Assembly (NCBI RefSeq): GCF_013346665.1 | Contig: NZ_JABVBB010000037.1 | Coordinates: 128,540 to 192,539 of the forward strand | Length of the DNA stretch: 64,000 bases | Direction: 5' to 3' | Source of the DNA: Sulfitobacter maritimus | GTDB lineage: Bacteria; Pseudomonadota; Alphaproteobacteria; Rhodobacterales; Rhodobacteraceae | Part shown: positions 33,141 through 43,500 of the stretch, one piece after another | Position numbering within the stretch: position 1 is the first letter of the stretch | Layout: the number at the start of each line of letters is the position of its first letter | Position numbers and translations under genes: made by a program | The notes under the pieces: model-generated | Databases searched by the model: none | What the model was told of the DNA's origin: nothing | Seen by the model: the letters and a program-made list of their open reading frames with translations, nothing else

Positions 33141-34222
33141 CAGGCAGCCTCCGCCGCGCCAAAGCGCAGCCGGTAATGAGTGAAAACGTCCAGAGCGAGC
33201 AGGAAGAACAGCAGCATGCCTTGGAAGACCTGAATGGCAGCGGCAGGCAGGCCAAGGTTCGATTGCGCAATGTCCCCGCCGATATAGGTCAGCGCCATCA
33301 GCCCACCTGCGAGCAGGATGCCAATGGGGTGCAACCGGCCCAGAAAGGCTACGATGATCGCGGTGAAGCCGTAGCCCACGTTGAAATCGATGGTAATCTG
33401 ACCCGAGGGGCCGGAGACTTCGAACATCCCCGCAAGCCCTGCGAGCAGGCCCGAGGTGCCTAGGCAGAACAGCACAAGCCGCGCCGGGTTCACGCCTGAG
33501 AACCGCGCTGCGCGGGGTGCTTCGCCGGTGACGCGGATGGCAAAGCCAAGCCGATGTTTGGCGAGCAGCACATAGGCGAAGATCACCGCAATCAACGCCG
33601 CGATCACACCCCAATGCATACCGGACCCGGCCAGCAGCTCTGCATTATGCGCTGGCGCATAATGTTGCAGATTCCGCGAGCCGGGAAAACCGAACCCCTC
33701 AGGGTTCTTGAGCAATCCCAATGACATAGAGGCCAAGAATTGCTCGGCCACATAGACCAACATAAGCGATACGAGGATCTCATTGGTGCCGAAACGCACT
33801 TTAAGAAACGCCGGGATCATCGCCCATGCCCAACCGCCCAGAGCGCCCGCGATGACCATCAGCGGGAAGATGTACCAGCCCTCAGCCGGGTAGAAAGCCA
33901 GCCCCACAGCCGCGCCAAAGATCGCGCCCATAATGTACTGGCCCTCGGCCCCGATGTTCCAGATGCCCGCTTTGAACCCAAGGCTCAGACCAATGGCGAT
34001 CAACACCAGTGGCGCGCCTTTGATCAGCAGTTGTGGGCGGTAGTAGAAAGCATATTCGCCAAAGATCGGCTGCCAAAAGATGGTTTGCAGCGCTTCCACC
34101 GGGTCTTTGCCCAGCACAACAAAGAGCAGCCCACCGAAAAAGAACGTGGCCAAGACCGCCATGATTGGCGTCGACAGCGAGAGAGCCCGGCTGGGCTGCG
34201 GGCGCTTTTCAAGGCGGATCAC
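33140..34222 (-). CDS. ABC transporter permease (NupP/YufP-like)
   Basis: 360 residues. After a basic N-terminus (IRLEKRPQPSRALS) come about nine membrane helices; the family signature GAPLVLIAIGLSLGFKAGIWNIGAEGQYIMGAIFGA lies near residues 88-123 when read in two halves, and the coupling region LAKHRLGFAIRVTGEAPRAARFSGVNPARL near 220. It is the partner of the permease encoded downstream (ATGA overlap). The ATP-binding gene is 42 bases upstream. Confidence 0.9.
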   Translation of the reverse strand: MIRLEKRPQPSRALSLSTPIMAVLATFFFGGLLFVVLGKDPVEALQTIFWQPIFGEYAFYYRPQLLIKGAPLVLIAIGLSLGFKAGIWNIGAEGQYIMGAIFGAAVGLAFYPAEGWYIFPLMVIAGALGGWAWAMIPAFLKVRFGTNEILVSLMLVYVAEQFLASMSLGLLKNPEGFGFPGSRNLQHYAPAHNAELLAGSGMHWGVIAALIAVIFAYVLLAKHRLGFAIRVTGEAPRAARFSGVNPARLVLFCLGTSGLLAGLAGMFEVSGPSGQITIDFNVGYGFTAIIVAFLGRLHPIGILLAGGLMALTYIGGDIAQSNLGLPAAAIQVFQGMLLFFLLALDVFTHYRLRFGAAEAA

Positions 34223-34264
34223 TGATCACCCCCAATGGTCAAAGTGAATATTGTGGGGTCTGCC

Positions 34265-35782
34265 TCAAACATGCGCCACCTCCATGCCATGCGCACCGCC
34301 CATCATCAGGCCAATCTCATTAACCGTCAGCCCCTGCGCGGGGCGCGTCGGTGACAGGCGGCCTTCGTTCAGGGCGGCGAAATTGTCAGAAATCTCCATC
34401 AGTTCATCAAGGTCTTGGCTGATGACAATGACGGCGGTGCCGTTTGACGCCAGATCGAGCAGGGCTTGTCGGATCGCAGCGGCGGCAGAGGCGTCGACCC
34501 CCCATGTCGGCTGGTTCACCACCAAAAGCTCAGGCCGTTGCAGCACCTCGCGGCCAATGACGAACTTTTGCAGGTTCCCGCCGGACAGCGAGCGCGCCGC
34601 ATTACCGGGGCCGGGGGTCCGCACGTCAAAGGCCTTGATAATCTTTTCGGCAAAATCGCGAGCCTTGGCCCAATCCAGCATACCGCTCCGCTCCAGCCCT
34701 TCGCGGGCGGCCCCGGTCAGCATGGCGTTTTCCGTCAGTGACATATCCGGGACCGCCGCATGGCCCAACCGTTCTTCGGGCGCGGCTAAGACGCCAAGCT
34801 CTCGGCGCGCGGTGGGGCCAAGCAGGCTAATGTCGCGCCCGTCAAAGGTCAGCATTCCGGGGCTGACCAATGTCTCGCCCGAGAGCGCGTTGAGCAACTC
34901 ATCCTGCCCATTGCCCGCAACACCGCCGATGCCCAGCACCTCACCGCGCCGCACCTCGACCGAGATTTCGCGCAGCGGCATGCCAAAGGCATGGGCCGAC
35001 CGTGCGGACAGGTTGTTGAGCGTCAGGACCACTTTGCCCGGTTCCTTACTGTCACGCGTTGGTGTTTTCAGCGCGGAGCCGACCATCATCTCCGCCATGT
35101 CACGGGCCGAGGTCTCGCGCGGGGTGCAATGGCCCACGACCTTGCCCAAGCGCAGGATCGTCGCGCTGTCACAAAGGCTGCGGATCTCTTCGAGCTTGTG
35201 AGAGATGTAAAGGATCGCCGTGCCTTCCGCGCTGAGTTTGCGCAGGGTTTTGAACAGGATTTCAACCTCTTGGGGCGTCAGCACCGAGGTCGGCTCATCC
35301 ATGATCAGAAGTTTGGGCTCTTGTAGTAAGCAGCGAATGATCTCGACCCGCTGGCGTTCCCCAGCCGAAAGATCACCAACAGTGCGATCGGGCGAAAGCG
35401 GCAGGCCATAGGTGTCCGACACATCGCGGATCTGCTGGCTCAACGCGCGCATTTTAGGCGGGTTTTCCATTCCGAGCGCAATGTTCTCCGCCACGCTGAG
35501 CGCGTCAAAGAGCGAAAAGTGCTGGAACACCATGCCAACCCCCGCTTGGCGCGCGGCATGGGGGTTCGCGGGGGCAAAAGCCTCCCCACGCATCTGCATC
35601 TGACCGGCATCTGGCTTGACCAGCCCGTAGATCATTTTCACCAGCGTCGATTTCCCGGCACCGTTTTCGCCCAGGAGGGCATGTACTTCACCGGGGGCAA
35701 TGCGCAAAGACACATCATCATTCGCGACAACGCCGGGATAGGCTTTGGTCACACCGGAGAGGTCGAGAAGGGGCTGTGTCAT
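34265..35782 (-). CDS. ABC transporter ATP-binding protein, tandem domains (NupO/YufO-like)
   Basis: 505 residues from ATG 35782, overlapping the xdhC stop (ATGA). Two ATPase domains in tandem: the first has Walker A LLGENGAGKSTLVK, signature DLSAGERQRVEI and Walker B LLIMDEPTSVLT; the second has a degenerate P-loop GVAGNGQDELLNAL and signature SLSGGNLQKFVIG, then LLVVNQPTWGVDASA where the usual acidic residues of Walker B are replaced, as is common in this family. It energises the BMP-type nucleoside/purine importer. Confidence 0.92.
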   Translation of the reverse strand: MTQPLLDLSGVTKAYPGVVANDDVSLRIAPGEVHALLGENGAGKSTLVKMIYGLVKPDAGQMQMRGEAFAPANPHAARQAGVGMVFQHFSLFDALSVAENIALGMENPPKMRALSQQIRDVSDTYGLPLSPDRTVGDLSAGERQRVEIIRCLLQEPKLLIMDEPTSVLTPQEVEILFKTLRKLSAEGTAILYISHKLEEIRSLCDSATILRLGKVVGHCTPRETSARDMAEMMVGSALKTPTRDSKEPGKVVLTLNNLSARSAHAFGMPLREISVEVRRGEVLGIGGVAGNGQDELLNALSGETLVSPGMLTFDGRDISLLGPTARRELGVLAAPEERLGHAAVPDMSLTENAMLTGAAREGLERSGMLDWAKARDFAEKIIKAFDVRTPGPGNAARSLSGGNLQKFVIGREVLQRPELLVVNQPTWGVDASAAAAIRQALLDLASNGTAVIVISQDLDELMEISDNFAALNEGRLSPTRPAQGLTVNEIGLMMGGAHGMEVAHV

Positions 35783-36537
35783 GCGGAAACCTTTGTCTGG
35801 GTCCGGGCGATAAGAGCGGTCAATGTTCCATGGGCGATCTGCGCCGGAAGCTTGCCCAGCGATTTTTCGCCAATAGGGCAGATGATGCCGGAGGGGTCCA
35901 GCCCCATGTTGCTCAAACGTCGGGAAAAACGGGCCTTTTTGGTGTCGGATCCAATCAAACCGATGCTGGCCGCGCCGCGCCGCAGCAAAGCGGCGCAAAG
36001 GGCGAGGTCGATGTCATGGGAGTAGGTGAAGATCAGGTGGTGCGCGTCCTGCGGTGCATGAGCAGCCAGACGCGGCATTTCCGCCGCAGGGGTGACGGTC
36101 ACATGTTCGGGCACATCGGTCGGAAACCGGTCAGGCGCGCTGTCGATCCATGTTACGTCAAACGCGGCGGGCGGGCAGGCGGCGACCACAGCGCGGCCCA
36201 CATGCCCCGCGCCCCAAAGCCAGAGCGGGACATTGCTTTTCAGTTCGGTATCAATCGGCAGGGGGGCTGAATTGTCGAGCGGGCGCGGGGTGGCGGTGTA
36301 GTGCAGGCTCACCGCGCCGCCGCAGCATTGACCCAGACCGGGACCAAGCGGGATGGTCTGGCTGTCCTCACGCTGACCTTTCGCCAAGAGGTGCCGCGCA
36401 TGGGCAATCGCCTTATGCTCCAACGCGCCGCCGCCGATGGTGCCCTCGATATTGTCGGCTGTGACCTTCATCGCCGTGCCCGCATCGCGCGGGGCCGAGC
36501 CGCGCGTGGCGGTGATTTCGACGTAGATCGCGGTCAT
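35779..36537 (-). CDS. xdhC: Xanthine dehydrogenase accessory protein XdhC
   Basis: 252 residues. The N-terminal XdhC/CoxI domain has VEITATRGSAPRDAGTAMKV, GTIGGGALEHKAIAHA and the cysteine motif LGQCCGGAV; the C-terminal Rossmann half has LWLWGAGHVGRAVVAA and HHLIFTYSHDIDL. XdhC binds molybdenum cofactor, has it sulfurated and inserts it into XdhB. It overlaps xdhB by four bases and the transporter ATPase gene by four, so enzyme and importer form one transcription unit. Confidence 0.93.
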   Translation of the reverse strand: MTAIYVEITATRGSAPRDAGTAMKVTADNIEGTIGGGALEHKAIAHARHLLAKGQREDSQTIPLGPGLGQCCGGAVSLHYTATPRPLDNSAPLPIDTELKSNVPLWLWGAGHVGRAVVAACPPAAFDVTWIDSAPDRFPTDVPEHVTVTPAAEMPRLAAHAPQDAHHLIFTYSHDIDLALCAALLRRGAASIGLIGSDTKKARFSRRLSNMGLDPSGIICPIGEKSLGKLPAQIAHGTLTALIARTQTKVSA

Positions 36538-38948
36538 TTCCGCGCCCGTCCCACGGCGGCGAGGACGGCCTCGGCGGTGGCGGGCGCTTGTAGGTCGCCG
36601 TAGCTGTCGCCGCAGGCTGACACCGCATCCGACAGCGCCATGAAGGCCGAGATGCCCAACATAAACGGTGGCTCACCCACGGCTTTGGAGCGGTAGACAG
36701 TCTGCGCCGGGTTCGGCTGGTCCCAAAGCGCCACATTAAAGACCGGCGGGCGGTCCGAACAGGCGGGGATTTTATAGGTTGAAGGCGCATGAGTGCGCAG
36801 GGTGCCGGTCTCGTCCCAGACCAGTTCCTCGGTGGTGAGCCAGCCCGCACCTTGCACATAGCCGCCTTCAATCTGGCCGATGTCGAGCGCGGGGTTCAGC
36901 GACGCGCCCGCGTCATGCAGGATATCCGTCCGCAGAATCCGGTTTTCTCCGGTGAGCGTGTCAATCACCACCTCGGTACAGGCGGCGCCATAGGCGAAGT
37001 AATAAAACGGTTTCCCGCGTCCGGCGATACGGTCCCATTCGATCTCTGGCGTTTTGTAAAAGCCAGCGGCAGATAGGCTGACGCGGTTTTCATAGGCCGA
37101 AGCGGCGGCGGCGCCGAAGGTGATCTCTTCTCCGCCGATCCGCACCATGCCATCGGCAAAGGTCACCTGATCTGGCGTGGTCTGATAGCGTTCGGCCAGA
37201 TGGACGGCCATGCGGTCGCGGATCGTGTCACAGGCGTTTTGCGCAGCCATGCCATTGAGGTCCGAGCCCGACGATGCCGCCGTGGCCGACGTATTAGGCA
37301 CCTTGGCCGTATCGGTGGCGGTAATCTTGACCATTTCAGGCGAGACGCCAAAGCGCGACGCGGCAACCTGCGCGACCTTTTGGAACAGCCCCTGGCCCAT
37401 CTCGGTCCCGCCATGGTTCAGGTGGATCGAGCCGTCTTGATAGACATGCACCAAGGCTCCGGCTTGGTTGAGATGGGTGAGGGTGAAGGAAATACCAAAC
37501 TTGACCGGGGTGATCGCGATGCCGCGTTTCAGCAGCGGGTTCTGCGCGTTCCATTCCGCGATGGCGGCGCGGCGGGCCTCGTAATCGCAGGTTTCGGCCA
37601 AACGGTCGGTGAGCGTGTTAATGATGCAATCGGTGACCGGCTGATGGTAGGGTGTTGTCTGCGCGTCCGTTGGAGCGGTGGGGACGGTTTTCGCCTCCGT
37701 CGGCGCGGGCGGTGCGCCGCGCGACGAAAGATCGGCCTCCGCTTCCGGCGGGGTGCGGTTGTCAATGGCGGTGCCGGTGTTCTCGACCTCCGTCGCCTCA
37801 TGCGCGTTGTCGCTGTAGTAATTCACCCGACGCACAGCGAGCGGGTCGCGGCCCAACTCATGCGCGATATGATCCATCACCCGCTCAATGCCCACAATTC
37901 CCTGCGGCCCACCAAACCCGCGGAAGGCCGTGGCACTGGCCATATTGGTGCGCAGCCGGTGCGAGGTGATGCGGATGTCGCTGAGGTGATAGGCGTTGTC
38001 GGCATGGAGCATGGCGCGGTCCGCCACCGGCAGCGACAGGTCCATCGACCAGCCACAGCGGGTGTAATGTGTCACGTCCAGCGCGGTGATGCGGCCCGTC
38101 TCGTCAAAGCCCACGTCATAGTTGATGCGGAAGTCATGCCGCTTGCCAGTGATGATCATGTCGTCATCACGGTCATAGCGCATTTTGCAGGGCTTGCCGG
38201 TGAGCGATGCTGCAACCGCACAGGCCACCGCCAAAGCGTTGCCTTGGCTTTCCTTGCCGCCAAAGCCGCCGCCCATGCGGCGCGTCTCGACCCGCACGGC
38301 ATGCATCGGGCGGCCAATGGCATGGGCCACTTTATGCTGAATTTCTGTCGGGTGCTGGGTCGAGGAATGCACCAGCATATCGCCGTTGTCTTGTGGCAGG
38401 GCGAGGGCGGCTTGGCCTTCGAGGTAGAAGTGTTCCTGTCCGCCCATCTCGATCTGGCCGGAGAGGCGGCGGCTGGCTTTCGACAGCGCGGCTTCGGCGT
38501 TGCCTTTTTGATAGATGCGTGGCCCGTCTTCAAACCGGCTGTCAGCGGCAAGCGCCTGTTCGATGGTTAGGATCGGTTCACGCGGAGCGATTTGTGGCTT
38601 ACCCAATTGTGCGGCGCGACGAGCAGCGAGATGGCTCGTGGCCACGACGAGATAGAGCGGTTGGCCCGCGTAATGGACCTGATCGGTCGCCAAGAGCGGC
38701 TCGTCATGGTTCGAGGGGGAGGTGTCGCAATCATGTTTGAGGTCCGCAGCCGTCAGCACCGCGACGACACCGGGGGCTTCGCGCACAGCGGAAAGGTCGA
38801 GCCCGGTCAGATCGCCCGCCGCGACGGGGCTGAGGCCAAAGACCAGATGCAGCGTATCGCGTGGAGTCGGAATGTCATCGACGTAACGCGCGGCTCCGGT
38901 GACATGGAGGGTCGCGGCGTCATGGGGGAGGGGTTTTGCAACGCTCAT
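36534..38948 (-). CDS. xdhB: Xanthine dehydrogenase molybdopterin subunit
   Basis: 804 residues, slightly longer than the roughly 780 usual for bacterial XdhB. The molybdopterin contacts [10 protein letters not shown] (near 226) and [12 protein letters not shown] (near 340, with the substrate-guanidinium Arg343) are intact, and the catalytic glutamate is E759 in [10 protein letters not shown]. Oddity: residues about 390-435 are a Pro/Thr/Ala/Glu-rich insert ([18 protein letters not shown], then [14 protein letters not shown]) between NHR-type structured segments, absent from the enzymes I know. It hydroxylates xanthine and hypoxanthine to urate. Coupled to xdhA and xdhC by ATGA overlaps. Confidence 0.93.
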   Translation of the reverse strand: MSVAKPLPHDAATLHVTGAARYVDDIPTPRDTLHLVFGLSPVAAGDLTGLDLSAVREAPGVVAVLTAADLKHDCDTSPSNHDEPLLATDQVHYAGQPLYLVVATSHLAARRAAQLGKPQIAPREPILTIEQALAADSRFEDGPRIYQKGNAEAALSKASRRLSGQIEMGGQEHFYLEGQAALALPQDNGDMLVHSSTQHPTEIQHKVAHAIGRPMHAVRVETRRMGGGFGGKESQGNALAVACAVAASLTGKPCKMRYDRDDDMIITGKRHDFRINYDVGFDETGRITALDVTHYTRCGWSMDLSLPVADRAMLHADNAYHLSDIRITSHRLRTNMASATAFRGFGGPQGIVGIERVMDHIAHELGRDPLAVRRVNYYSDNAHEATEVENTGTAIDNRTPPEAEADLSSRGAPPAPTEAKTVPTAPTDAQTTPYHQPVTDCIINTLTDRLAETCDYEARRAAIAEWNAQNPLLKRGIAITPVKFGISFTLTHLNQAGALVHVYQDGSIHLNHGGTEMGQGLFQKVAQVAASRFGVSPEMVKITATDTAKVPNTSATAASSGSDLNGMAAQNACDTIRDRMAVHLAERYQTTPDQVTFADGMVRIGGEEITFGAAAASAYENRVSLSAAGFYKTPEIEWDRIAGRGKPFYYFAYGAACTEVVIDTLTGENRILRTDILHDAGASLNPALDIGQIEGGYVQGAGWLTTEELVWDETGTLRTHAPSTYKIPACSDRPPVFNVALWDQPNPAQTVYRSKAVGEPPFMLGISAFMALSDAVSACGDSYGDLQAPATAEAVLAAVGRARK

Positions 38949-40336
38949 GCCGAGACCTCCTGCACATTGGTGGATGCACCGTTGGCGTCATGGAAATAGC
39001 GCAGCAGCATGTTTCGCGCTGACTCCATACGGTAAGCCGCAGAGGCGCGCATGTCTGACAGCGGAGTGAAATCCTGGGTCATCGCCTCCATGGCGGCGCG
39101 GATGGACTCTTCGCTCCACAGTTGGCCAACCAGCGCGGCCTCTGCCGCCGCTGCGCGTTTGGGGGTGGCGGCCATGCCACCGAAGGCGATACGGGCGGTG
39201 AGGATTTCGGTGCCGTTGCCGGTGATCGAGATGCAGCCGCAGACCGCCGAAATGTCCTGATCAAAACGTTTTGACAGTTTGTAGCAGCGCAGTGTGTCGT
39301 GCTGGCGCGGGATGGTGATGGCCTCGACGAATTCCCCCGGCGCGCGGTCTTGCTTGCCGTAGTCGAGGAAGAAATCCTCCAGCGCGATCTCGCGTCGCGT
39401 GTCGCCACGGCGCAAATGCAGCGTGGCCCCAAGGGCGATCAGCGCGGGCGGGCCGTCTCCGATGGGGGAGCCATTGGCAATATTGCCACCCAAAGTCGCG
39501 GCGTTGCGCACTTGGGTCGAGCCATAGCGGCGCAGCATGGTGCCGAGACTGGGGTGCAGGGGCGCGAGCTTTGCTTCGACCTCGGTGAGCGTCGTCATCG
39601 CACCGATGCGCAGGCCGGTCTCATCCTCGGTAATCCCGCGCAGATCGGCGCAATGGTTGAGAAAGGCGACAGGGCCAAGATCGCGGAACCCCTTGGTGAC
39701 CCAGAGGCCTACATCGGTGGCCCCGGCGATCAGCGTGGCTTCGGGATTGTCGAGATACCATGCCGCCAGTTCGTCGCTGTTTGCAGGCTGCACATGCGGC
39801 GTGCCCTCGGCTTTGGCAGGGGCAGGGATGTCCTGCGCCAGCTTGCCTGACAGATTGCGCAGATGTGCCGGTACGGGCTTATCCTCGGCTGCTTCCGCCG
39901 CGCGGATGATCGGCGCATAGCCGGTGCAACGGCAGAGGTTGCCCGACAGTTGCACATCATGGTTGGTGGCCCCGTTCAGATGCGCCGTGGCCATCGAGAC
40001 AACAAAGCCCGGCGTGCAGAAGCCACATTGGCTGCCGTGATGCGCGACCATGGTCTCTTGCACAGGGTGCAGCGTGCCGTCGGGGCTCGCCATGCCTTCG
40101 ACCGTAGTAACAGCTTTGCCGTTCACTTGCGGCAAAAACAGGATGCAGCCATTGAGCGCACGGCTGCCGTTCTCGTCGGTGATCATGACTGAACAGGCTC
40201 CGCAGTCGCCCTCGTTGCAGCCCTCTTTGGTCCCCGTCAGCCCGCGCTCTTCGCGCAGCCAGTCCAGCAGTGTCGTCGTCGGGGATACGTTGGAGAGCGA
40301 CACGACTTCTCCGTTAAGAAGAAAAGTGATGTCCAT
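38945..40336 (-). CDS. xdhA: Xanthine dehydrogenase FAD/2Fe-2S subunit
   Basis: 463 residues, standard length. The plant-type 2Fe-2S cluster has [11 protein letters not shown] and a later ALNGC; the second cluster has [10 protein letters not shown] and LCRCTGY. The FAD domain contains [15 protein letters not shown], and [23 protein letters not shown]; the C-terminal domain follows. It passes electrons from the molybdenum site of XdhB to NAD+. First gene of the operon; its promoter lies in the 216 bases shared with dnaE. Confidence 0.94.
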   Translation of the reverse strand: MDITFLLNGEVVSLSNVSPTTTLLDWLREERGLTGTKEGCNEGDCGACSVMITDENGSRALNGCILFLPQVNGKAVTTVEGMASPDGTLHPVQETMVAHHGSQCGFCTPGFVVSMATAHLNGATNHDVQLSGNLCRCTGYAPIIRAAEAAEDKPVPAHLRNLSGKLAQDIPAPAKAEGTPHVQPANSDELAAWYLDNPEATLIAGATDVGLWVTKGFRDLGPVAFLNHCADLRGITEDETGLRIGAMTTLTEVEAKLAPLHPSLGTMLRRYGSTQVRNAATLGGNIANGSPIGDGPPALIALGATLHLRRGDTRREIALEDFFLDYGKQDRAPGEFVEAITIPRQHDTLRCYKLSKRFDQDISAVCGCISITGNGTEILTARIAFGGMAATPKRAAAAEAALVGQLWSEESIRAAMEAMTQDFTPLSDMRASAAYRMESARNMLLRYFHDANGASTNVQEVSA

Positions 40337-40456
40337 CGGTTTTCATCCGCCGCGGTACTCGGTGCCCATAAAGTTGCGCGGGGTTCGATGCGGCGTAGAA
40401 CCGGGCGCGGGCAAGGTGGAGGTCAGGCTAGCGGGGGGAAGGGGCGCTTGGCAAGA

Positions 40457-40506
40457 AAAAATGCGTTGGGGGTAAAAATGCGTTGGAGGTAAAAATGCTT
40501 GGGGGG
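40457..40506 (+). repeat. 17-bp tandem repeat, three units, between xdhA and dnaE
   Basis: Units start at 40457, 40474 and 40491. Each begins AAAAATGC; unit 1 is AAAAATGCGTTGGGGGT, unit 2 has one change, and unit 3 lacks one G and gains another. It sits 46 bases upstream of the dnaE ATG, in the intergenic region shared by the divergent xdhA and dnaE genes. Confidence 0.8.
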
Positions 40507-40552
40507 CGATCCGGCGCTGGTGCCTTCGGAATGGCTGGCGTAACTTGCGGCC

Positions 40553-43500
40553 ATGTCCAATGCTCCCCGATTCATTCACCTGCGCAGCCATTCCGAGTAT
40601 TCCTTGTTGGAAGGCGCGCTGCGGCTGAAAAAGCTGCCCGGCATGTGCCGCGATGCGGGCATGCCCGCGCTGGCGCTGACCGATACCAACAACATGTTCG
40701 CCGCGCTTGAGTTTTCCGTCGCGATGGCGGGTGCCGGGGTGCAGCCGATCATCGGCTGTCAGGTTGATGTCGCCTATGTCGAGGTGCAGCCGGGCGAGAA
40801 GCCGCGCCCGCCCGCGCCGGTGGTGCTGCTAGCGCAGAGCGAGTTGGGTTATGAGAACCTGATGAAGCTGAACTCCTGCCTGTACCTTGATAAAGGCGGG
40901 GCGGTGGCCGAGGTGACGCTGGCCGAGTTGGAAGCGCTGAGCGCGGATATCATCTGCCTGACCGGGGGGCCGATGGGGCCAGTGGGGATGCTCCTGCAAG
41001 GTGGGCAGCGCCCGGCTGCAGAGGCGTTGATGGCGCGGTTAAAGGCTGCCTTTGGCGACCGGCTTTATGTCGAGTTGCAGCGCCACCCCGAAGACGGCGG
41101 CCAGCCGGAGGCTGAACGTCTGACCGAGCGCGGCTTTGTCGAGATGGCCTATGCGATGGACATCCCGCTGGTTGCCACGAACGATGTCTATTTCCCCAAG
41201 CCGGACATGTATGAGGCGCATGATGCGCTGATCTGTATCTCTGAGGGCGCCTATGTCGACCAGCAACAGCCGCGCCGCCGCTTGACCGCACAGCATTACT
41301 TCAAGTCGCAGGCCGAGATGGCGACGCTCTTTGCCGATCTGCCAGAGGCGCTCAGCAACACTGTCGAGATCGCCAAGCGCTGCGCCTTCATGGCCTATCG
41401 CCGCGATCCGATCTTGCCGAAGTTTGCCGATGATGAGGTCGCGGAACTGCGCCGCATGGCCAACGAAGGGCTTCAAGCCCGTCTCGCGGTGATCCCCCAT
41501 GCGGTGAGCGTCGAGGAATACCAGAAACGGCTGGATTTTGAGCTTGGCATCATCGAAGGCATGGGCTTTCCGGGCTACTTCCTGATCGTTGCCGACTTTA
41601 TCCAATGGGCCAAGGACAACAACATCCCGGTGGGGCCGGGGCGGGGCTCGGGCGCGGGGTCGCTGGTGGCCTATGCGCTGACGGTGACGGACCTCGACCC
41701 GCTGCGTTATTCTCTGCTGTTCGAGCGCTTCCTCAACCCCGAACGGGTGTCGATGCCCGACTTCGACATCGACTTCTGCATGGACCGCCGCGAAGAGGTG
41801 ATCCGCTATGTGCAGGAGAAATATGGCCGCGACAAGGTGGGCCAGATCATCACTTTTGGCGCGCTTTTGTCCAAGGCTGCGGTGCGTGACATCGGGCGCG
41901 TGTTGCAGATGCCCTATGGGCAGGTCGACCGTCTGTCCAAGATGATCCCCGTCGAGGGGGTAAAACCCGTCTCCATCGAAAAGGCGCTGGCGGATGAGCC
42001 GCGTTTGCGGGAAGAGGCGAAGAACGAGGAGGTCGTGGCGCGGCTTCTTGACTACGGCCAACAGGTCGAAGGGCTGCTGAGAAACGCATCGACCCACGCG
42101 GCGGGCGTCGTGATCGGGGACCGTCCGCTCGATCAGCTTGTGCCACTTTACCAAGACCCGCGTTCCGACATGCCGGCGACGCAGTTCAACATGAAATGGG
42201 TTGAACAGGCCGGGCTGGTGAAGTTTGACTTTCTGGGCCTGAAGACGCTCACAGTGATCCAGAACGCGGTGGATCAGATCAAGGCAGGCGGGCGCCACCT
42301 GCACATCGCCGCCGACGGGCGCGAGCTTTACCAGCCGCCTGAGGGGCATATCGACGACATCGCCACCATCCCGCTCGACGACAAGGCCACCTATAAGCTT
42401 TATTCCAGCGCCAAGACCGTGGCCGTGTTCCAGGTGGAATCCAGCGGCATGATGGATGCGCTCAAGCGCATGAAGCCCACCTGTATCGAGGATATCGTCG
42501 CCCTCGTGGCGCTCTACCGTCCCGGCCCGATGGAGAACATCCCGGTTTATTGCGAGGTCAAGAACGGCCAGCGCGAATTGGAATCGGTGCACCCGTCGAT
42601 CGACTACATCCTTGAGGAGACCCAAGGCATCATCGTCTATCAGGAACAGGTGATGCAGATCGCGCAGGTCATGGCGGGCTATTCACTCGGCGGCGCCGAC
42701 CTGTTGCGCCGTGCGATGGGTAAGAAGATCGCCGAGGAAATGGCCAAGGAACGTCCCAAGTTCGAAAAGGGCGCGATGGCCAATGGGGTCGACAAGAAGA
42801 AAGCGGCGGAGGTCTTCGACCTTCTGGAAAAATTCGCCAACTATGGTTTCAACAAATCCCACGCCGCGGCCTATGCGGTGGTCAGCTACCAGACGGCTTG
42901 GCTGAAGGCGAACCACCCTGTTGAGTTCATGGCCGGGGTGATGAACTGCGATATTCACCTGACCGATAAACTGGCGGTGTACTTTGAAGAGGTGCGCAAA
43001 CGGCTGGAACTGCCTTGGGTGCCGCCCTGCGTGAACCGCTCGGATGCGACGTTCAAAGTGGTCGATGGGGCACTGGTCTATGCGCTGGGGGCTTTGAAGA
43101 ACGTCGGGCTCGAAGCGATGAAACTCGTGACCGAGGGCCGCAAGGTGGATGGGGTCGATAAGCCTTTTGCCACGCTTTTTGACCTCGCGCGGCGGGTGGA
43201 CCTGAAGCGCGTCGGCAAGCGGCCTTTGGAAATGCTGGTGCGCTCGGGCGCATTCGATCAACTCGACAGCAACCGGCGGCGGGTGTTCCAATCGCTTGAC
43301 GGGCTGGTCAGCTATTCCGCAGCGATCCATGAGCAGAAGGCCAGCAACCAAGTCTCGCTCTTTGGCGAAGCGGGCGACGACCTGCCGGAGCCGCGTATCT
43401 TGCCCTGCGATGATTGGCAGTCAGCGGAACGACTGGCCGAGGAGTTCAAAGCGGTGGGCTTCTATCTGTCCGGTCACCCGCTGGACGACTACATGGCCCC

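Noticed and set aside
37200..38570. A 456-codon frame antisense to xdhB
   Set aside because: Shadow of the molybdopterin subunit gene.
41039..42625. A 528-codon frame antisense to dnaE
   Set aside because: Shadow of the DnaE catalytic domain.
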